Shown: positions 38,018 to 47,115 of the stretch, one piece after another
Position numbering within the stretch: position 1 is the first letter of the stretch
Layout: every line of letters begins with the position of its first letter
NCBI RefSeq assembly: GCF_014154935.1
Contig: NZ_JACEHH010000010.1
Location: 62,001 to 126,000, forward strand
Direction of reading: 5' to 3'
Origin: Stieleria mannarensis
GTDB taxonomy: Bacteria; Planctomycetota; Planctomycetia; Pirellulales; Pirellulaceae
Length of the DNA: 64,000 bases
Program-made: the position numbers and the translations under genes
The notes under the pieces: model-generated
What the model was told of the DNA's origin: nothing
Database searches by the model: none
Seen by the model: only the letters and a program-made list of their open reading frames with translations

Positions 38018-38082
38018 GGGAGCGAGCGTGGTTTGACGCGGGGCGGGTTCCGAAAAGGGGCGTCTTGTGCGATTCTTTGGCG

Positions 38083-38655
38083 ATGAACGCAAACGACTTT
38101 GAACGATACGACGGCTTGATTTTTGACTGTGACGGCACCTTGGCCGACTCGATGCCCGTGCATTATGTCGCCTGGCGCGAAACGATGTCGCGTTATGGGA
38201 TCGAATTCAAGGAAGAACGATTCTATTCGATGGGCGGGATGCCGAGTGCAAAGATCGTCGCCTTGTTGGCCGATGAACATGGCGTGGACGTCGACGCCGA
38301 GGCGGTTGCGGTGGAAAAGGAGACGCATTTCCAAAGCTTGATCGACCAAGTCCAGCCGATGGCGGCCGTCTGCGAAATCGCCGCGACCTTTCACGGGAAA
38401 AAGCCGATGGCGGTCGCCAGTGGCAGCGGACGCGTCGTCGTCGAAAAGCAATTGATCGCGCTGGGGATCGACCACTGGTTTTCCGTCGTCGTCACCTCCG
38501 AAGACACCCAGCGGCACAAGCCCGAGCCGGACGTGTTTCTGGAAGCGGCCCGGCGAATCGAGGTGAAACCGGAAAATTGTGTCGTTTTTGAGGATTCTCC
38601 GCTCGGTTTCCAAGCCGCCCAGGCAGCCGGGATGGATTGGGTCGATGTCCGATAG
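38083..38655 (+). CDS. HAD-superfamily phosphatase/phosphoglucomutase-like
   Basis: A 190-residue HAD protein of subfamily IA. Motif I is FDCDGTLADSMP with the nucleophile and acid/base Asp pair, motif II is ASGSG (residues about 112-116), and motif III/IV is KPEPDVFLEAAR with a later FEDSPLGFQAA. The DGTLADS-MPVH cap region and length resemble beta-phosphoglucomutase-type enzymes. The substrate, a sugar phosphate, cannot be fixed. The ATG at 38083 (MNANDFERYDG) is chosen; the upstream gene is divergent. Confidence 0.9.
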   Translation: MNANDFERYDGLIFDCDGTLADSMPVHYVAWRETMSRYGIEFKEERFYSMGGMPSAKIVALLADEHGVDVDAEAVAVEKETHFQSLIDQVQPMAAVCEIAATFHGKKPMAVASGSGRVVVEKQLIALGIDHWFSVVVTSEDTQRHKPEPDVFLEAARRIEVKPENCVVFEDSPLGFQAAQAAGMDWVDVR

Positions 38656-38724
38656 GCCGCTACCGGCGTGCTATCCTTAGCGTGTCGCGACGCCGGCGCC
38701 TATTTTTTGGGGATCGGCTGGATC

Positions 38725-38798
38725 GTCGCCGTCCTCTCCGAGGTCGGCGTCGGGCACCGTTTCGCTCTTCGGACGCCGAGTTCGGAGAACACGGCGAC
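38725..38798. repeat. 74-bp hairpin repeat, CTCTCCGAGGTCGGCG family, copy 3
   Basis: The arms GTCGCCGTCCTCTCCGAGGT and GACGCCGAGTTCGGAGAACA with CGGCGAC match copies 1 and 2. The tip differs. It lies between the HAD gene and the pseudokinase-like gene. Confidence 0.85.
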
Positions 38799-38889
38799 TG
38801 TCGCGACGCACCGGCAAGGACGCCAGTTGAGCTGCGGTAAACTACTGGTGCTGCGCCCCGAATCGCCCTGTTTTTACGCCTGAGCCGAG

Positions 38890-40620
38890 ATGACTCGACA
38901 CGACGTCAATCGTTCTGATTTCTCAACGCTTGACGCAGGAAAACTGCTGCCGGGATGCTCGCTGCCGATTTTGGCTGGGGATGGCTCGGCTGAGGGAAAC
39001 CGGCCGCAACATGCCTTTCGTCGATTCGAGCCGTTGCCGATCGATGGACTGCAGCGGTCGGCTTTGCGGTCGCTGGCGGATTCCTGGGTCGATGTCGCCC
39101 GGTCGCTCCAGAAGATGCACGACGCCGGGCTGTGCTACGGCCGCATCACGTCGGCGTCGTTTCATAATCGCGGGACCGAGACTGAACCGGCAGCGACGCT
39201 GTGGATCGATCCGGCGCTGGCCGCTCAAGCCGATGCTGTCCACCGCGGTGACCCGGAATCGATTTACTGGACCACCGCGCGTCTGCAATCGGGGAAGCCG
39301 CCGCAACCGGCCGATGACTGGTACGCGCTGGGTATCGTGATGGCCGAAATCGCGTTGTCCTCCGCGGCGGTGCACAAGATCTGGGAACTGAGCCGACAGG
39401 ATGGGAAGTTCGTTGAAAGTCTGATCAAAAACTTGAAACGGTCACGGAGCGATCGACGGCTGCGAAAACTCGCCATCGCGTTGATCCGCGAAGGGGCAAG
39501 CGGCAATGTTAGCGACGCGACGATCGGCCACTTGAGCACGCGTCTTTCGTCCGGCGGCCGAAAACCGACTCTGGTTGCCGCCGCAGCGTTGCTGTTGACC
39601 TCGGCCGCCTTGGCTTGGGCCGCCTATCAGAACGTTCAGCAACGAGATCAACGCGACCAGCAAATTGCGGCCTTGGAATCCCAAGTGGATGAATTGCGGC
39701 GGCAAGCCGAGTCGATTGAAATGACCGCCCCCCCTGCGATCGCGACGCCGGTGGCCGTCGCGGTCCCCGAACCGGCATCGGTGCGTCCCAGCGACCGTGA
39801 CCGTTGGACCGATGCGATCGCCGGGCGGGCGTTGGAACAAGCGATCGCGGCATCCGCTGATTTCCAGCCCAGCGAGTGGCGCGAGCGTTTGGTCAAGCTG
39901 CGACAATTGCCCGGTCAAATGCAATGGCGGATCGCCGACGAAACACTTCGCCAACTGTTCCAGCGCGCCGTCGATGCACCGTGGGATGATGTGGTCATCC
40001 AGCAGGCTCAGGACCGCATCCTCGCCCTCGGCCAGGCCCATTCCCGTTGGACCCAGTGGGCTCGCAGTGATCGCAGCATCGATGAAATCCGCACGCAGCA
40101 TGACCTGATGCCGTCCGGTTTGGTGAAGGAGTTTTTGGGACAATGGCTGGCCGAGGCACTGGAGGTCCGATCGTTTGATCTTCGTACGCGAGTGATCAAC
40201 GTCGCTGAAGGCAACAAGTTTCTGGCACACGTCATCGGTTTCGAAACGCCGTCCGATTCGGAAACGGTGGATTGGGAGTGGGCGTCGGTCGAAGGGACCG
40301 ATGAATCGATTGGCTTGCAGATCGAAGGCTATCACGCCGGCGAGACGCTGACGTATTGGGTGCAACAAGACAGCTCGATCCCCTATTGGGATAAAACCGT
40401 GATCGAGCACACGTTCGATAGCCCGCTGTTGATTTGGCAACTGGCCAAAGGGTTGAAGCTGGAGAACAGCGAAAGCGGCTACGCCGTGCTGCTTTCGACC
40501 AACGTCCGCTTCGGGCCTCCGGTGAAACTGGAGTCGTCGTCGGCCGCGGAGGTGGTGGTCGATGCGGGGGAACGGAAAGTGGTGGATCCGATGGATGATT
40601 TGCCGTTCGGGTTGGATTGA
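38890..40620 (+). CDS. Pseudokinase-like membrane protein
   Basis: The 576-residue protein begins with a region of about 215 residues that looks like a degraded protein kinase C-lobe: LQKMHDAGLCYGRITSASFHN sits where a kinase has HxxGLxHRDIKPxN, and DDWYALGIVMAEIALSS sits where it has DVYSLGVxLYEL. The catalytic HRD is replaced by CYGR and no glycine loop or VAIK lysine is seen, so it probably lacks kinase activity. A membrane helix (TLVAAAALLLTSAALAWAAY, residues about 226-245) is followed by a coiled coil (about 248-280, QRDQQIAALESQVDELRRQ) and a roughly 290-residue extracytoplasmic domain with no family match. Function unknown. Confidence 0.7.
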   Translation: MTRHDVNRSDFSTLDAGKLLPGCSLPILAGDGSAEGNRPQHAFRRFEPLPIDGLQRSALRSLADSWVDVARSLQKMHDAGLCYGRITSASFHNRGTETEPAATLWIDPALAAQADAVHRGDPESIYWTTARLQSGKPPQPADDWYALGIVMAEIALSSAAVHKIWELSRQDGKFVESLIKNLKRSRSDRRLRKLAIALIREGASGNVSDATIGHLSTRLSSGGRKPTLVAAAALLLTSAALAWAAYQNVQQRDQRDQQIAALESQVDELRRQAESIEMTAPPAIATPVAVAVPEPASVRPSDRDRWTDAIAGRALEQAIAASADFQPSEWRERLVKLRQLPGQMQWRIADETLRQLFQRAVDAPWDDVVIQQAQDRILALGQAHSRWTQWARSDRSIDEIRTQHDLMPSGLVKEFLGQWLAEALEVRSFDLRTRVINVAEGNKFLAHVIGFETPSDSETVDWEWASVEGTDESIGLQIEGYHAGETLTYWVQQDSSIPYWDKTVIEHTFDSPLLIWQLAKGLKLENSESGYAVLLSTNVRFGPPVKLESSSAAEVVVDAGERKVVDPMDDLPFGLD

Positions 40621-40922
40621 TGGGGGCAAAACGATGGGGGCAAGACGATGGACGGTAGGATGATGGAAGGCAGAATGATGCGGGGCAGAATGATGGAAGA
40701 GAGAACGTTGGCAGCAGGTTGATAGGGCAGGGGGGGAGTATCCCAGAGCCGGAAATGATGTGCGGCAGAGAGGTGTGGTAGGGCGAGGCGGTGGTCGGTC
40801 CTGACATTGTTTTGCCCCCCATCGTTTTGCCCCTTCCTGTTCCGCCGCAACTGCATCCCTTGCCGATCTCCCGACCCGGCATTTTGAAACCTGAAACTTG
40901 AAACCGCTCGGAGAACACACTG
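40621..40922. repeat. 302-bp spacer bracketed by inverted repeats and GGCAGAATGATG units
   Basis: The left arm about 40623-40643 (GGGGCAAAACGATGGGGGCA) and right arm 40810-40833 (TTTGCCCCCCATCGTTTTGC) are near-perfect inverted repeats enclosing about 165 bp. Near the left end the unit GGCAGAATGATG appears at least twice (about 40670-40697), linking it to the repeat at 52978-53058. No gene is seen. Confidence 0.75.
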
Positions 40923-42071
40923 ATGCGTTACCTACTTTGTTTCCTCATCACCGTCGCCGTGGCCTGTCCGTCACCGGCGGTCGATCCGAGCGAGTGGCTG
41001 TCGTTGGGCGCCGACAAGTCGTCACCCAGGCGTGCGAAGGTCGACACGCGTGAGCTGTTGCAGCGTTACCCGGTCGGGAAGTCTTGGGCGGCGTCGAAGG
41101 TGTTGCGGATTCGCGGGTTGGCCGTCAACGAGAACTGGGGCATCGAAGGCCGCACCAACGTGGTTTACACCAATCGTTATTCCAGCAAGACCCGCGTGGT
41201 GTCCAACCAATTCGGCGACGTGACTTTTGAAATCGAAGTCTTGGAAGCGTCTCAGCAACGGATCACGAGTGAGAAACGGTTGCGTGTTGCCGATTTCAGC
41301 GAAGCGTCGCCGATCCTGAAGATCGGTTTGGAGCAATTGCTCGACGTCACCCGTACGGCATTGCCGCCGGCCGACGTCGCCTACAAGTTGGTGGTGACGT
41401 ACGGCAAGGTCGACCCACGGTACGAACGGGCGTTGACGCGATTGGCCGAAGTCAGTGGGTTTGACGTCGAACGGTTGACACAAATCGACGAAGCCCAACT
41501 TGTCGAAGACCCCGCGCAGTATTCCGGATGCACGTTCGAAGTCGTTTGGTCCAACGGGTTGGGCGTGACACGCGTCCGGCAAACCGATGGCCCGGTCACG
41601 GTCAAGCTGGATGACATTCGGCGTTGGGCCGAAGCGGCCGATCCGTTGTTGGATTACTACGTGATGGAAAATGTCGACCGTCCCGTGGGCGACAGTTGGG
41701 AAGTCGATGCCAAGGACGCCAGCGGAATGATGGTTCACCAGCAAGGCGGACAGTCCGACGGTTCGCTGAAATTAAAATACTTGCGTGACGAAACTTACGA
41801 CGGCCAGACCTGTCGTCAGCTGGCGATCCAGCGCGGCGAGCTGACGATGTCACTGGACCAGAACGCCAAACGCTACGACGCCCGCGTCCGCGGCATCCAA
41901 GGACGCGTGTTTTATGGCAAATCGGATTACCTGGTTCTGCTGGCCAACGGGACCTGCGACATTCAGGCCAACGTTCGCAGCAAGAATCATTTGCTGTTCG
42001 GCACGAAATGGCAGCGCGATGTGAAAACGGATTTTCGCTATGAGGCCAAGTTGTTGGGCAAGGGGCAGTGA
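40923..42071 (+). CDS. Secreted protein of unknown function
   Basis: A 382-residue protein with a signal peptide (MRYLLCFLITVAVACPSPAV). The mature part is soluble with many beta-strand patterns (KVLRIRGLAVNENWGIEG, VTFEIEVLEASQQRITSEK, LTMSLDQNAKRYDARVRG) and no catalytic motif that I recognise. It sits 52 bp upstream of the ABC-hydrolase fusion gene in the same direction, so it may belong to the same transcription unit and act outside the cytoplasm with it (inference). Confidence 0.7.
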   Translation: MRYLLCFLITVAVACPSPAVDPSEWLSLGADKSSPRRAKVDTRELLQRYPVGKSWAASKVLRIRGLAVNENWGIEGRTNVVYTNRYSSKTRVVSNQFGDVTFEIEVLEASQQRITSEKRLRVADFSEASPILKIGLEQLLDVTRTALPPADVAYKLVVTYGKVDPRYERALTRLAEVSGFDVERLTQIDEAQLVEDPAQYSGCTFEVVWSNGLGVTRVRQTDGPVTVKLDDIRRWAEAADPLLDYYVMENVDRPVGDSWEVDAKDASGMMVHQQGGQSDGSLKLKYLRDETYDGQTCRQLAIQRGELTMSLDQNAKRYDARVRGIQGRVFYGKSDYLVLLANGTCDIQANVRSKNHLLFGTKWQRDVKTDFRYEAKLLGKGQ

Positions 42072-42123
42072 TTCGTTGACGACGCGACCGTAGAAATAGG
42101 TCAAAAGATTGGGTGGTCAAAAA

Positions 42124-45100
42124 ATGGAGGGGGAGATCGGCGGGACATGTCCGTGTTGCCAGATGGCGGGCGGGGCAGGGCAGGGGAGTTGTTCGCGGTG
42201 CGGGTTTCCGCTGACGACTTATCGGGCACTGGAAGTCACGCCCGGTTCGAATCTGGACGGCGGAGTCGTCACGCGGCCCGCGATTGAATTTCAAAATGCC
42301 GGCGCGGTGATTCGGTTGGCCGATCACCGCGGCGTGATCGTCGGCCGCGATGATCAGGCGTTTGATGGATTCGACGTGCAGACGTTTCGGCATCGCGAAC
42401 TGCAGCCGCGGCACGTCGCGTTCTTGGCGGGCGAATCGGACTCGGTCTGGCTGGTCGATCTGTGTCCCGATCAGCGAGGCGTGTTTGTCGATGGGCGGTC
42501 GACGTCGCTCGCACAAATGGTCGACGGTGCGGTGGTTCAAATCGGTCCGCTGGGGTGGAAGTTCAACCAGACCAAAGGCCTGCTGGCGCCGGTCACGCCG
42601 ATCGCCGGCTTCGATCTTGCCGTGGATGCGGAAGTGGACGGGCGTTTGACCGCGACCAAGCTGCACCTTTCCCGCGGTGAAATGACGGCGCTTGTCGGTC
42701 CCAGCGGTTGTGGCAAGTCGACGTTGTTGGAAACCATTCGTGACGGCAGCGGACTGGCCGGAGACGTCGACACGGCCGGCCGCGTGTTTTTCGTGCCGCA
42801 ACGTGATTTGGTGCATCACGACTTAAGACTCCGCGATGCCTTGCTCGCGATCGCGGGGCTGTACGGACGCCAGCCGCTGCCCTTTGAAATCGACGCGGCA
42901 CTCGATTCGGTCGGGTTGCCCGCGTCGGCCAAGGACAAGTTTCCGGGAGAGCTGAGCGGCGGGCAACTGCGTCGGTTCCGGATCGCCGGGGCGCTGTTGT
43001 CCGGTGCCGGGGTGATCGTGTTGGATGAGCCCGATAGCGGGTTGGATCACGAGACGGCCGGCGAAGTGATCGCGCTGTTGCGCTCGTTGGCCATCCGCGG
43101 TGCAACCATCGTCGCGGTGACCCATCACCGCCATGTGCTCGATTCGTTTGACCGCGTGATCACGATGCGCGCCACGCCTGATGGGGGCGCGGTCGAGGGC
43201 ACCGCCGACGCGGCGCCGTCGTCGCCCGGTCAGTTCGGATTGCCAGACGATCAGGATGACGTACCGTCGGCGATGTATCGTTTTTGCAATCGGATGGCGA
43301 TTCTGTTTCGTCGCGAACGACAAAAACTGACTTCGCCGAAATTGTCGCGTTTGTCACTGGGACCTCTTCGCGTCCCGCATTTGGTGATCGGATTGCTATT
43401 GGTACCGGTGTTGTTTGCCGTTGCGATTGCGATCAGCGTGCCGACGGACCCGGATCGCGATGTCGCCGATGGGCTTTATGGGCAGATGGGGCCGATCAAT
43501 CGGTTGGGGTTTTTGGCGGTCGTGTCGGTGATCTGGATGTCGGCCAGCGGAAGCCATCTGTCGATCACACGGGATCGCGAGCTGTATGATTACGAACGGT
43601 CCTACGGCGTGACGTGGGGGCAGTTGTTGTCGGCCAAGACGGTCGTGCTCGCGATCGCCGGCATGCTGCAGACGCTGGTGTTTGCGGGGTTGCTGTACGT
43701 CATTCGTGATCGCTGGTTGGCGCGTTCGTTTTTTGTCGACGAGCGGGCGACACAGTTGCCCGGTGTCGTGCTCTGTTTGTTGGGCGTGTCGATCGCGGCG
43801 ACGATGTTGGGGTTGTTGATTTCGGCGATGGCCGGGCGCGGGCCGTTGTTGGCCGCGGCGATCTTGCCGGTTGTCATGATGTTTCAAATCCTATTCAGCG
43901 CGCCATTCGCGATCTCGGACCCCGACGGTTACGAGCCCCTGGCCGACTATGATTCGCTGACGGTGTTGACGCAGCAGCAGGATGCCGAAGAAGTGGACGA
44001 CGACGATTGGGAAGACGAGTGGGAAGACGAGTGGGAGGATGATTGGGTGGAAGAACAACGACCGCTGTGGGCCACGTCACTGTTTTCCTATGCGACCTTG
44101 TCCCGTTACGGGGACAAATGGTTGCGTTCGTTTGCGGTGACCACCGAGCCGCCCGAGCAAGCCGGCTCGGTCCAGCGGAGCTCCGCCGCTGCGTTGGCGG
44201 TCATCTCCGCGATCTGTTTTGCGGCGTCTTGGTTCGTGTTGTGGATGCAGTCGACTCGGTTGGGGATCCGGCGGGTGCGGGCCGTCGGGTTGATCGCGGC
44301 TGCCGTCATCCTAGGCAGCCATTCGACACCGGCGCTAGCGCAGCCGCCGACCGAAGCATCGGCCGAGCCGGGATCAACCACGATCCGGTTGTCTCTGGTC
44401 GAGGGGCGTTACGACGAAAACAAACTGCGGCGTGCGATGGGTGGGCGAGCCGATGGCACGCCGCGGTGGCGCGAATTCGGCAACCAAGATCGCCTCGGGT
44501 TGGTCACGCTGGAGCTGGTCGGAAAGATCCAGTTCAAGCTCAGCGACGACGAGTTGGTGATCGAGCTGAAGCAGACGCCGAAGTGGGACCTGATGAAGCA
44601 ACTGGCACCGCCGCGGTTGATCGGGCGGGAGGACGTCGGTGATGCCGATGATGTGGTGGTGTTTGTGCACGGGCTGGAAGGCGGCGAGTCGACGTTTGCC
44701 GGGGCCGCCGAAGCGTTGGTCGAGCAGGGGATCGCGTCGATGCGATTTGATTACCCCAACGACGGGCCGCCGGCGGAGATCGGTCGTCGGTTGGCCGAGC
44801 AGCTGACAGAATTCGGACGCGAGCATCCCGACGCAAACGTTCATCTGGTCGCGCATTCGCTGGGCGGTCTGGTGTCGACCTGGGCGGTGACCGAGAGTGA
44901 TTTTCCGGCCCGGATGGTCCCGCACGTGGTGACGCTAGGAACCCCCTTTCGCGGTTCGGCGTTGGCGTCGTTTCATGACGAGCTGGAGTTGTTCGACGTC
45001 GTGGTGCGGTTGGCCACGGGGACACGCGGGGCGCTCGACACGGTCGCCGACGGTCGGGGGGAGGCGGCGGAGGCACTCCAGCCGGGCAGCGATTTTTTGC

Positions 45101-45462
45101 GGCAATTGCATCGTCGGGAGCGGCCGGCGGGGATTCAATTTCATCTGGCCGCCGGGACCAAGAGTTTTTTGACCAAGTCGCGACGCGACCGATTGGCCGC
45201 GGCGTTGCCGGGGGAGCTGGCACGTCTGGCCGTCTCCAAGGCCTACGCCGCACGGATCAACCGGCTGATGGACGCCGAGGAGCTGTTTGATGGCAAGGGC
45301 GATGGAGCGGTCACCGTGGAAAGTGCGTTGGGTTTGCCGAATCCGACGAGCACGAAGACTTTTTCGGCCACTCACACCGGTTTGGTGTCTGTCGACGGGC
45401 CGTTGGAGTGGGTGTTGCAGGTCACCGGGTTGGCCGAACCCGAGAAACCGCTGGCAAAGTAG
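42124..45462 (+). CDS. ABCG-type ABC transporter fused to an N-terminal FHA-like region and a C-terminal alpha/beta hydrolase
   Basis: A 1112-residue single polypeptide. Residues 9-28 hold a CPCC...CSRC zinc-ribbon-like pair. Residues about 60-160 look like an FHA domain (IVGRDDQAF, LQPRHVAFL, VDGRSTSL, VVQIGPLGWKF). Residues about 165-345 are an ABC ATPase: Walker A GPSGCGKST near 192, signature LSGGQ near 278, Walker B IVLDEP near 300. Six membrane segments follow (about 418-715), with an acidic WEDEWEDEWEDDW stretch near 630 between the fifth and sixth. A seventh hydrophobic segment (about 716-740) ends ALAQ like a signal peptide. The rest is an alpha/beta hydrolase with Ser912 (AHSLGG), Asp1060 (GDGAV) and His1084 as a plausible triad. 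Start uncertain; a TTG five codons upstream is possible. Confidence 0.88.
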   Translation: MEGEIGGTCPCCQMAGGAGQGSCSRCGFPLTTYRALEVTPGSNLDGGVVTRPAIEFQNAGAVIRLADHRGVIVGRDDQAFDGFDVQTFRHRELQPRHVAFLAGESDSVWLVDLCPDQRGVFVDGRSTSLAQMVDGAVVQIGPLGWKFNQTKGLLAPVTPIAGFDLAVDAEVDGRLTATKLHLSRGEMTALVGPSGCGKSTLLETIRDGSGLAGDVDTAGRVFFVPQRDLVHHDLRLRDALLAIAGLYGRQPLPFEIDAALDSVGLPASAKDKFPGELSGGQLRRFRIAGALLSGAGVIVLDEPDSGLDHETAGEVIALLRSLAIRGATIVAVTHHRHVLDSFDRVITMRATPDGGAVEGTADAAPSSPGQFGLPDDQDDVPSAMYRFCNRMAILFRRERQKLTSPKLSRLSLGPLRVPHLVIGLLLVPVLFAVAIAISVPTDPDRDVADGLYGQMGPINRLGFLAVVSVIWMSASGSHLSITRDRELYDYERSYGVTWGQLLSAKTVVLAIAGMLQTLVFAGLLYVIRDRWLARSFFVDERATQLPGVVLCLLGVSIAATMLGLLISAMAGRGPLLAAAILPVVMMFQILFSAPFAISDPDGYEPLADYDSLTVLTQQQDAEEVDDDDWEDEWEDEWEDDWVEEQRPLWATSLFSYATLSRYGDKWLRSFAVTTEPPEQAGSVQRSSAAALAVISAICFAASWFVLWMQSTRLGIRRVRAVGLIAAAVILGSHSTPALAQPPTEASAEPGSTTIRLSLVEGRYDENKLRRAMGGRADGTPRWREFGNQDRLGLVTLELVGKIQFKLSDDELVIELKQTPKWDLMKQLAPPRLIGREDVGDADDVVVFVHGLEGGESTFAGAAEALVEQGIASMRFDYPNDGPPAEIGRRLAEQLTEFGREHPDANVHLVAHSLGGLVSTWAVTESDFPARMVPHVVTLGTPFRGSALASFHDELELFDVVVRLATGTRGALDTVADGRGEAAEALQPGSDFLRQLHRRERPAGIQFHLAAGTKSFLTKSRRDRLAAALPGELARLAVSKAYAARINRLMDAEELFDGKGDGAVTVESALGLPNPTSTKTFSATHTGLVSVDGPLEWVLQVTGLAEPEKPLAK

Positions 45463-45596
45463 GGGCTTTCTCCATTTACAAAACGGCCCTGCCCCTCGTA
45501 CACTGCCGGGCTTTCCCGTGCCCGCTATCGGTGCGCCTGTTGGGTGCTTCGACCGGCGGGGTGTTGTCTATTGACTCGTGATTTTCCTGTTTCAGC

Positions 45597-47072
45597 GTGT
45601 TTGATTCCCTTTCAGACGGTTTGCAGTCGGCGTTCAAGAGCTTGCGTGGCAAAGGCAAGCTGACCGAAGGCAATATGCGCGAGGGGTTGGAGATCGTTCA
45701 GCGGTCTCTGCTGGAAGCGGACGTCAGTTACCCGGTCGTCCAGGAGTTCATGGGGCACGTGACCGAGCGGGCGCTCGGCAAAAAGGTGCTGCTGAGTCTG
45801 CGGCCGGAGCAGGAACTGGTCCGGATCGTCCATGACGAATTGGTGTCGATCCTGGGCCCGGTCGACCCGTCGATCCATCTGAAAAAAGATGGCGCGACGA
45901 TCATCATGCTGTGCGGGTTGCAGGGCAGCGGGAAAACGACGACCTGCGGCAAGTTGGCGCAGTTGTTGATCGAGCAAAAGATCAAGCCGACGTTGGTGGC
46001 GGCGGACCTTCAGCGTCCCGCGGCGATCGAGCAATTGAAGGTGATCGGCGAGCAATTGGGCGTGCCGGTCTACAGCGAAACAGACAACAAAAACCCCGTC
46101 CAGGTCTGCAAAAACGGCGTCGCCAAAGCCGAAGCGGAAGGCTCGCGGGTCGTGATTTTGGACACCGCCGGACGCTTGGCCATCGACGAGGAGTTGATGG
46201 CGGAACTGGCGCGGATCGACAAAAAGGTCGGCCCGGACCAGGTTTACCTGGTCGTCGACGGGATGACCGGCCAGGATGCCGTCAACAGCGCCGATGCGTT
46301 CAATAAGTCGTTGGAGCTGGACGGCGTCGTGATGACCAAGCTGGATGGTGACGCCCGCGGCGGGGCGTTGCTGTCGGTCAAGCACGTCACCGGCGTCCCG
46401 ATCAAATTCATCGGGACCGGCGAACATTTTGATGCACTCGAGCCGTTTCGTCCCGAAGGGATGGCCGGCCGAATCCTGCAGATGGGCGACATCGTGGCCG
46501 CGGCCGCGGAGGCGCACCGGATCGTCGACGAGAAGGAACGCGAGGAGTTGGAAGCGAAAATGGCTTCCGGCGACTTCACGTTGGACGATTTTAAGAACAT
46601 GATGGAGAAGGTCAGCAAGCCCGGCCTGATGGGCCGCATGATGGGCTTGATGCCCGGCATGGGCCAATTCAAGGAAGCGTTGGAAAGCGAAGAGGCGGCC
46701 GGCGGCATCCGGCAAACCATCGGCGCGATCAATGCCATGACCGCGGCCGAACGGCGCAACCCCAAAATCATCGACGCCTCGCGTCGGACGCGGATTGCCA
46801 AGGGGGCCGGGGTGCAAACGCCGGTGATCAGCCAGCTGGTCAAACAGTTCGAAATCATGAAGCCGCTGATGCAGGGCATGGCGGGTGGCTCGATGATGGA
46901 TCGAGCCAAAATGATGCAGCAGTTGCAAGGAGCGATGGCCAGCGGCAACGGCAGCCTGGATGGCATGCGGGTCAAAAAAGGCACCGGCAAGCGATTGTCC
47001 AACGCCGAACGCGCCAAGTTGCGAAAGCAACGCGAGAAGCTGAAGCGTCAAAAAAAACGAAACAAGCGATAG
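45597..47072 (+). CDS. ffh: Signal recognition particle protein Ffh
   Basis: Ffh binds signal sequences as they leave the ribosome and, with SRP RNA, targets them to FtsY at the membrane. The 491-residue protein has the N domain, the G domain with GLQGSGKTTTCGKL (K113), DTAGRLAIDEELM, TKLDGDARGGALLS and an M domain (residues about 330-440) rich in methionine (MMEKVSKPGLMGRMMGLMPGM). The C-terminal 45 residues are very basic (KLRKQREKLKRQKKRNKR). The start is GTG. It leads the ribosomal cluster ffh-rpsP-trmD-rplS-yraN. No SRP RNA gene was found nearby. Confidence 0.98.
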   Translation: MFDSLSDGLQSAFKSLRGKGKLTEGNMREGLEIVQRSLLEADVSYPVVQEFMGHVTERALGKKVLLSLRPEQELVRIVHDELVSILGPVDPSIHLKKDGATIIMLCGLQGSGKTTTCGKLAQLLIEQKIKPTLVAADLQRPAAIEQLKVIGEQLGVPVYSETDNKNPVQVCKNGVAKAEAEGSRVVILDTAGRLAIDEELMAELARIDKKVGPDQVYLVVDGMTGQDAVNSADAFNKSLELDGVVMTKLDGDARGGALLSVKHVTGVPIKFIGTGEHFDALEPFRPEGMAGRILQMGDIVAAAAEAHRIVDEKEREELEAKMASGDFTLDDFKNMMEKVSKPGLMGRMMGLMPGMGQFKEALESEEAAGGIRQTIGAINAMTAAERRNPKIIDASRRTRIAKGAGVQTPVISQLVKQFEIMKPLMQGMAGGSMMDRAKMMQQLQGAMASGNGSLDGMRVKKGTGKRLSNAERAKLRKQREKLKRQKKRNKR

Positions 47073-47115
47073 CAATTCACCAACACAATTTATTTTTCCC
47101 TGGAGTGAGTTTGAA

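Noticed and set aside
45463..45596. SRP RNA gene near ffh
   Set aside because: I found no GGTCAGG...GGAAGGNAGCA-type tip in the spacer; SRP RNA is probably elsewhere.
45612..47075. Long open frame (487 codons) on the minus strand opposite ffh
   Set aside because: It mirrors the conserved ffh gene and shows no domain; a GC-bias shadow.
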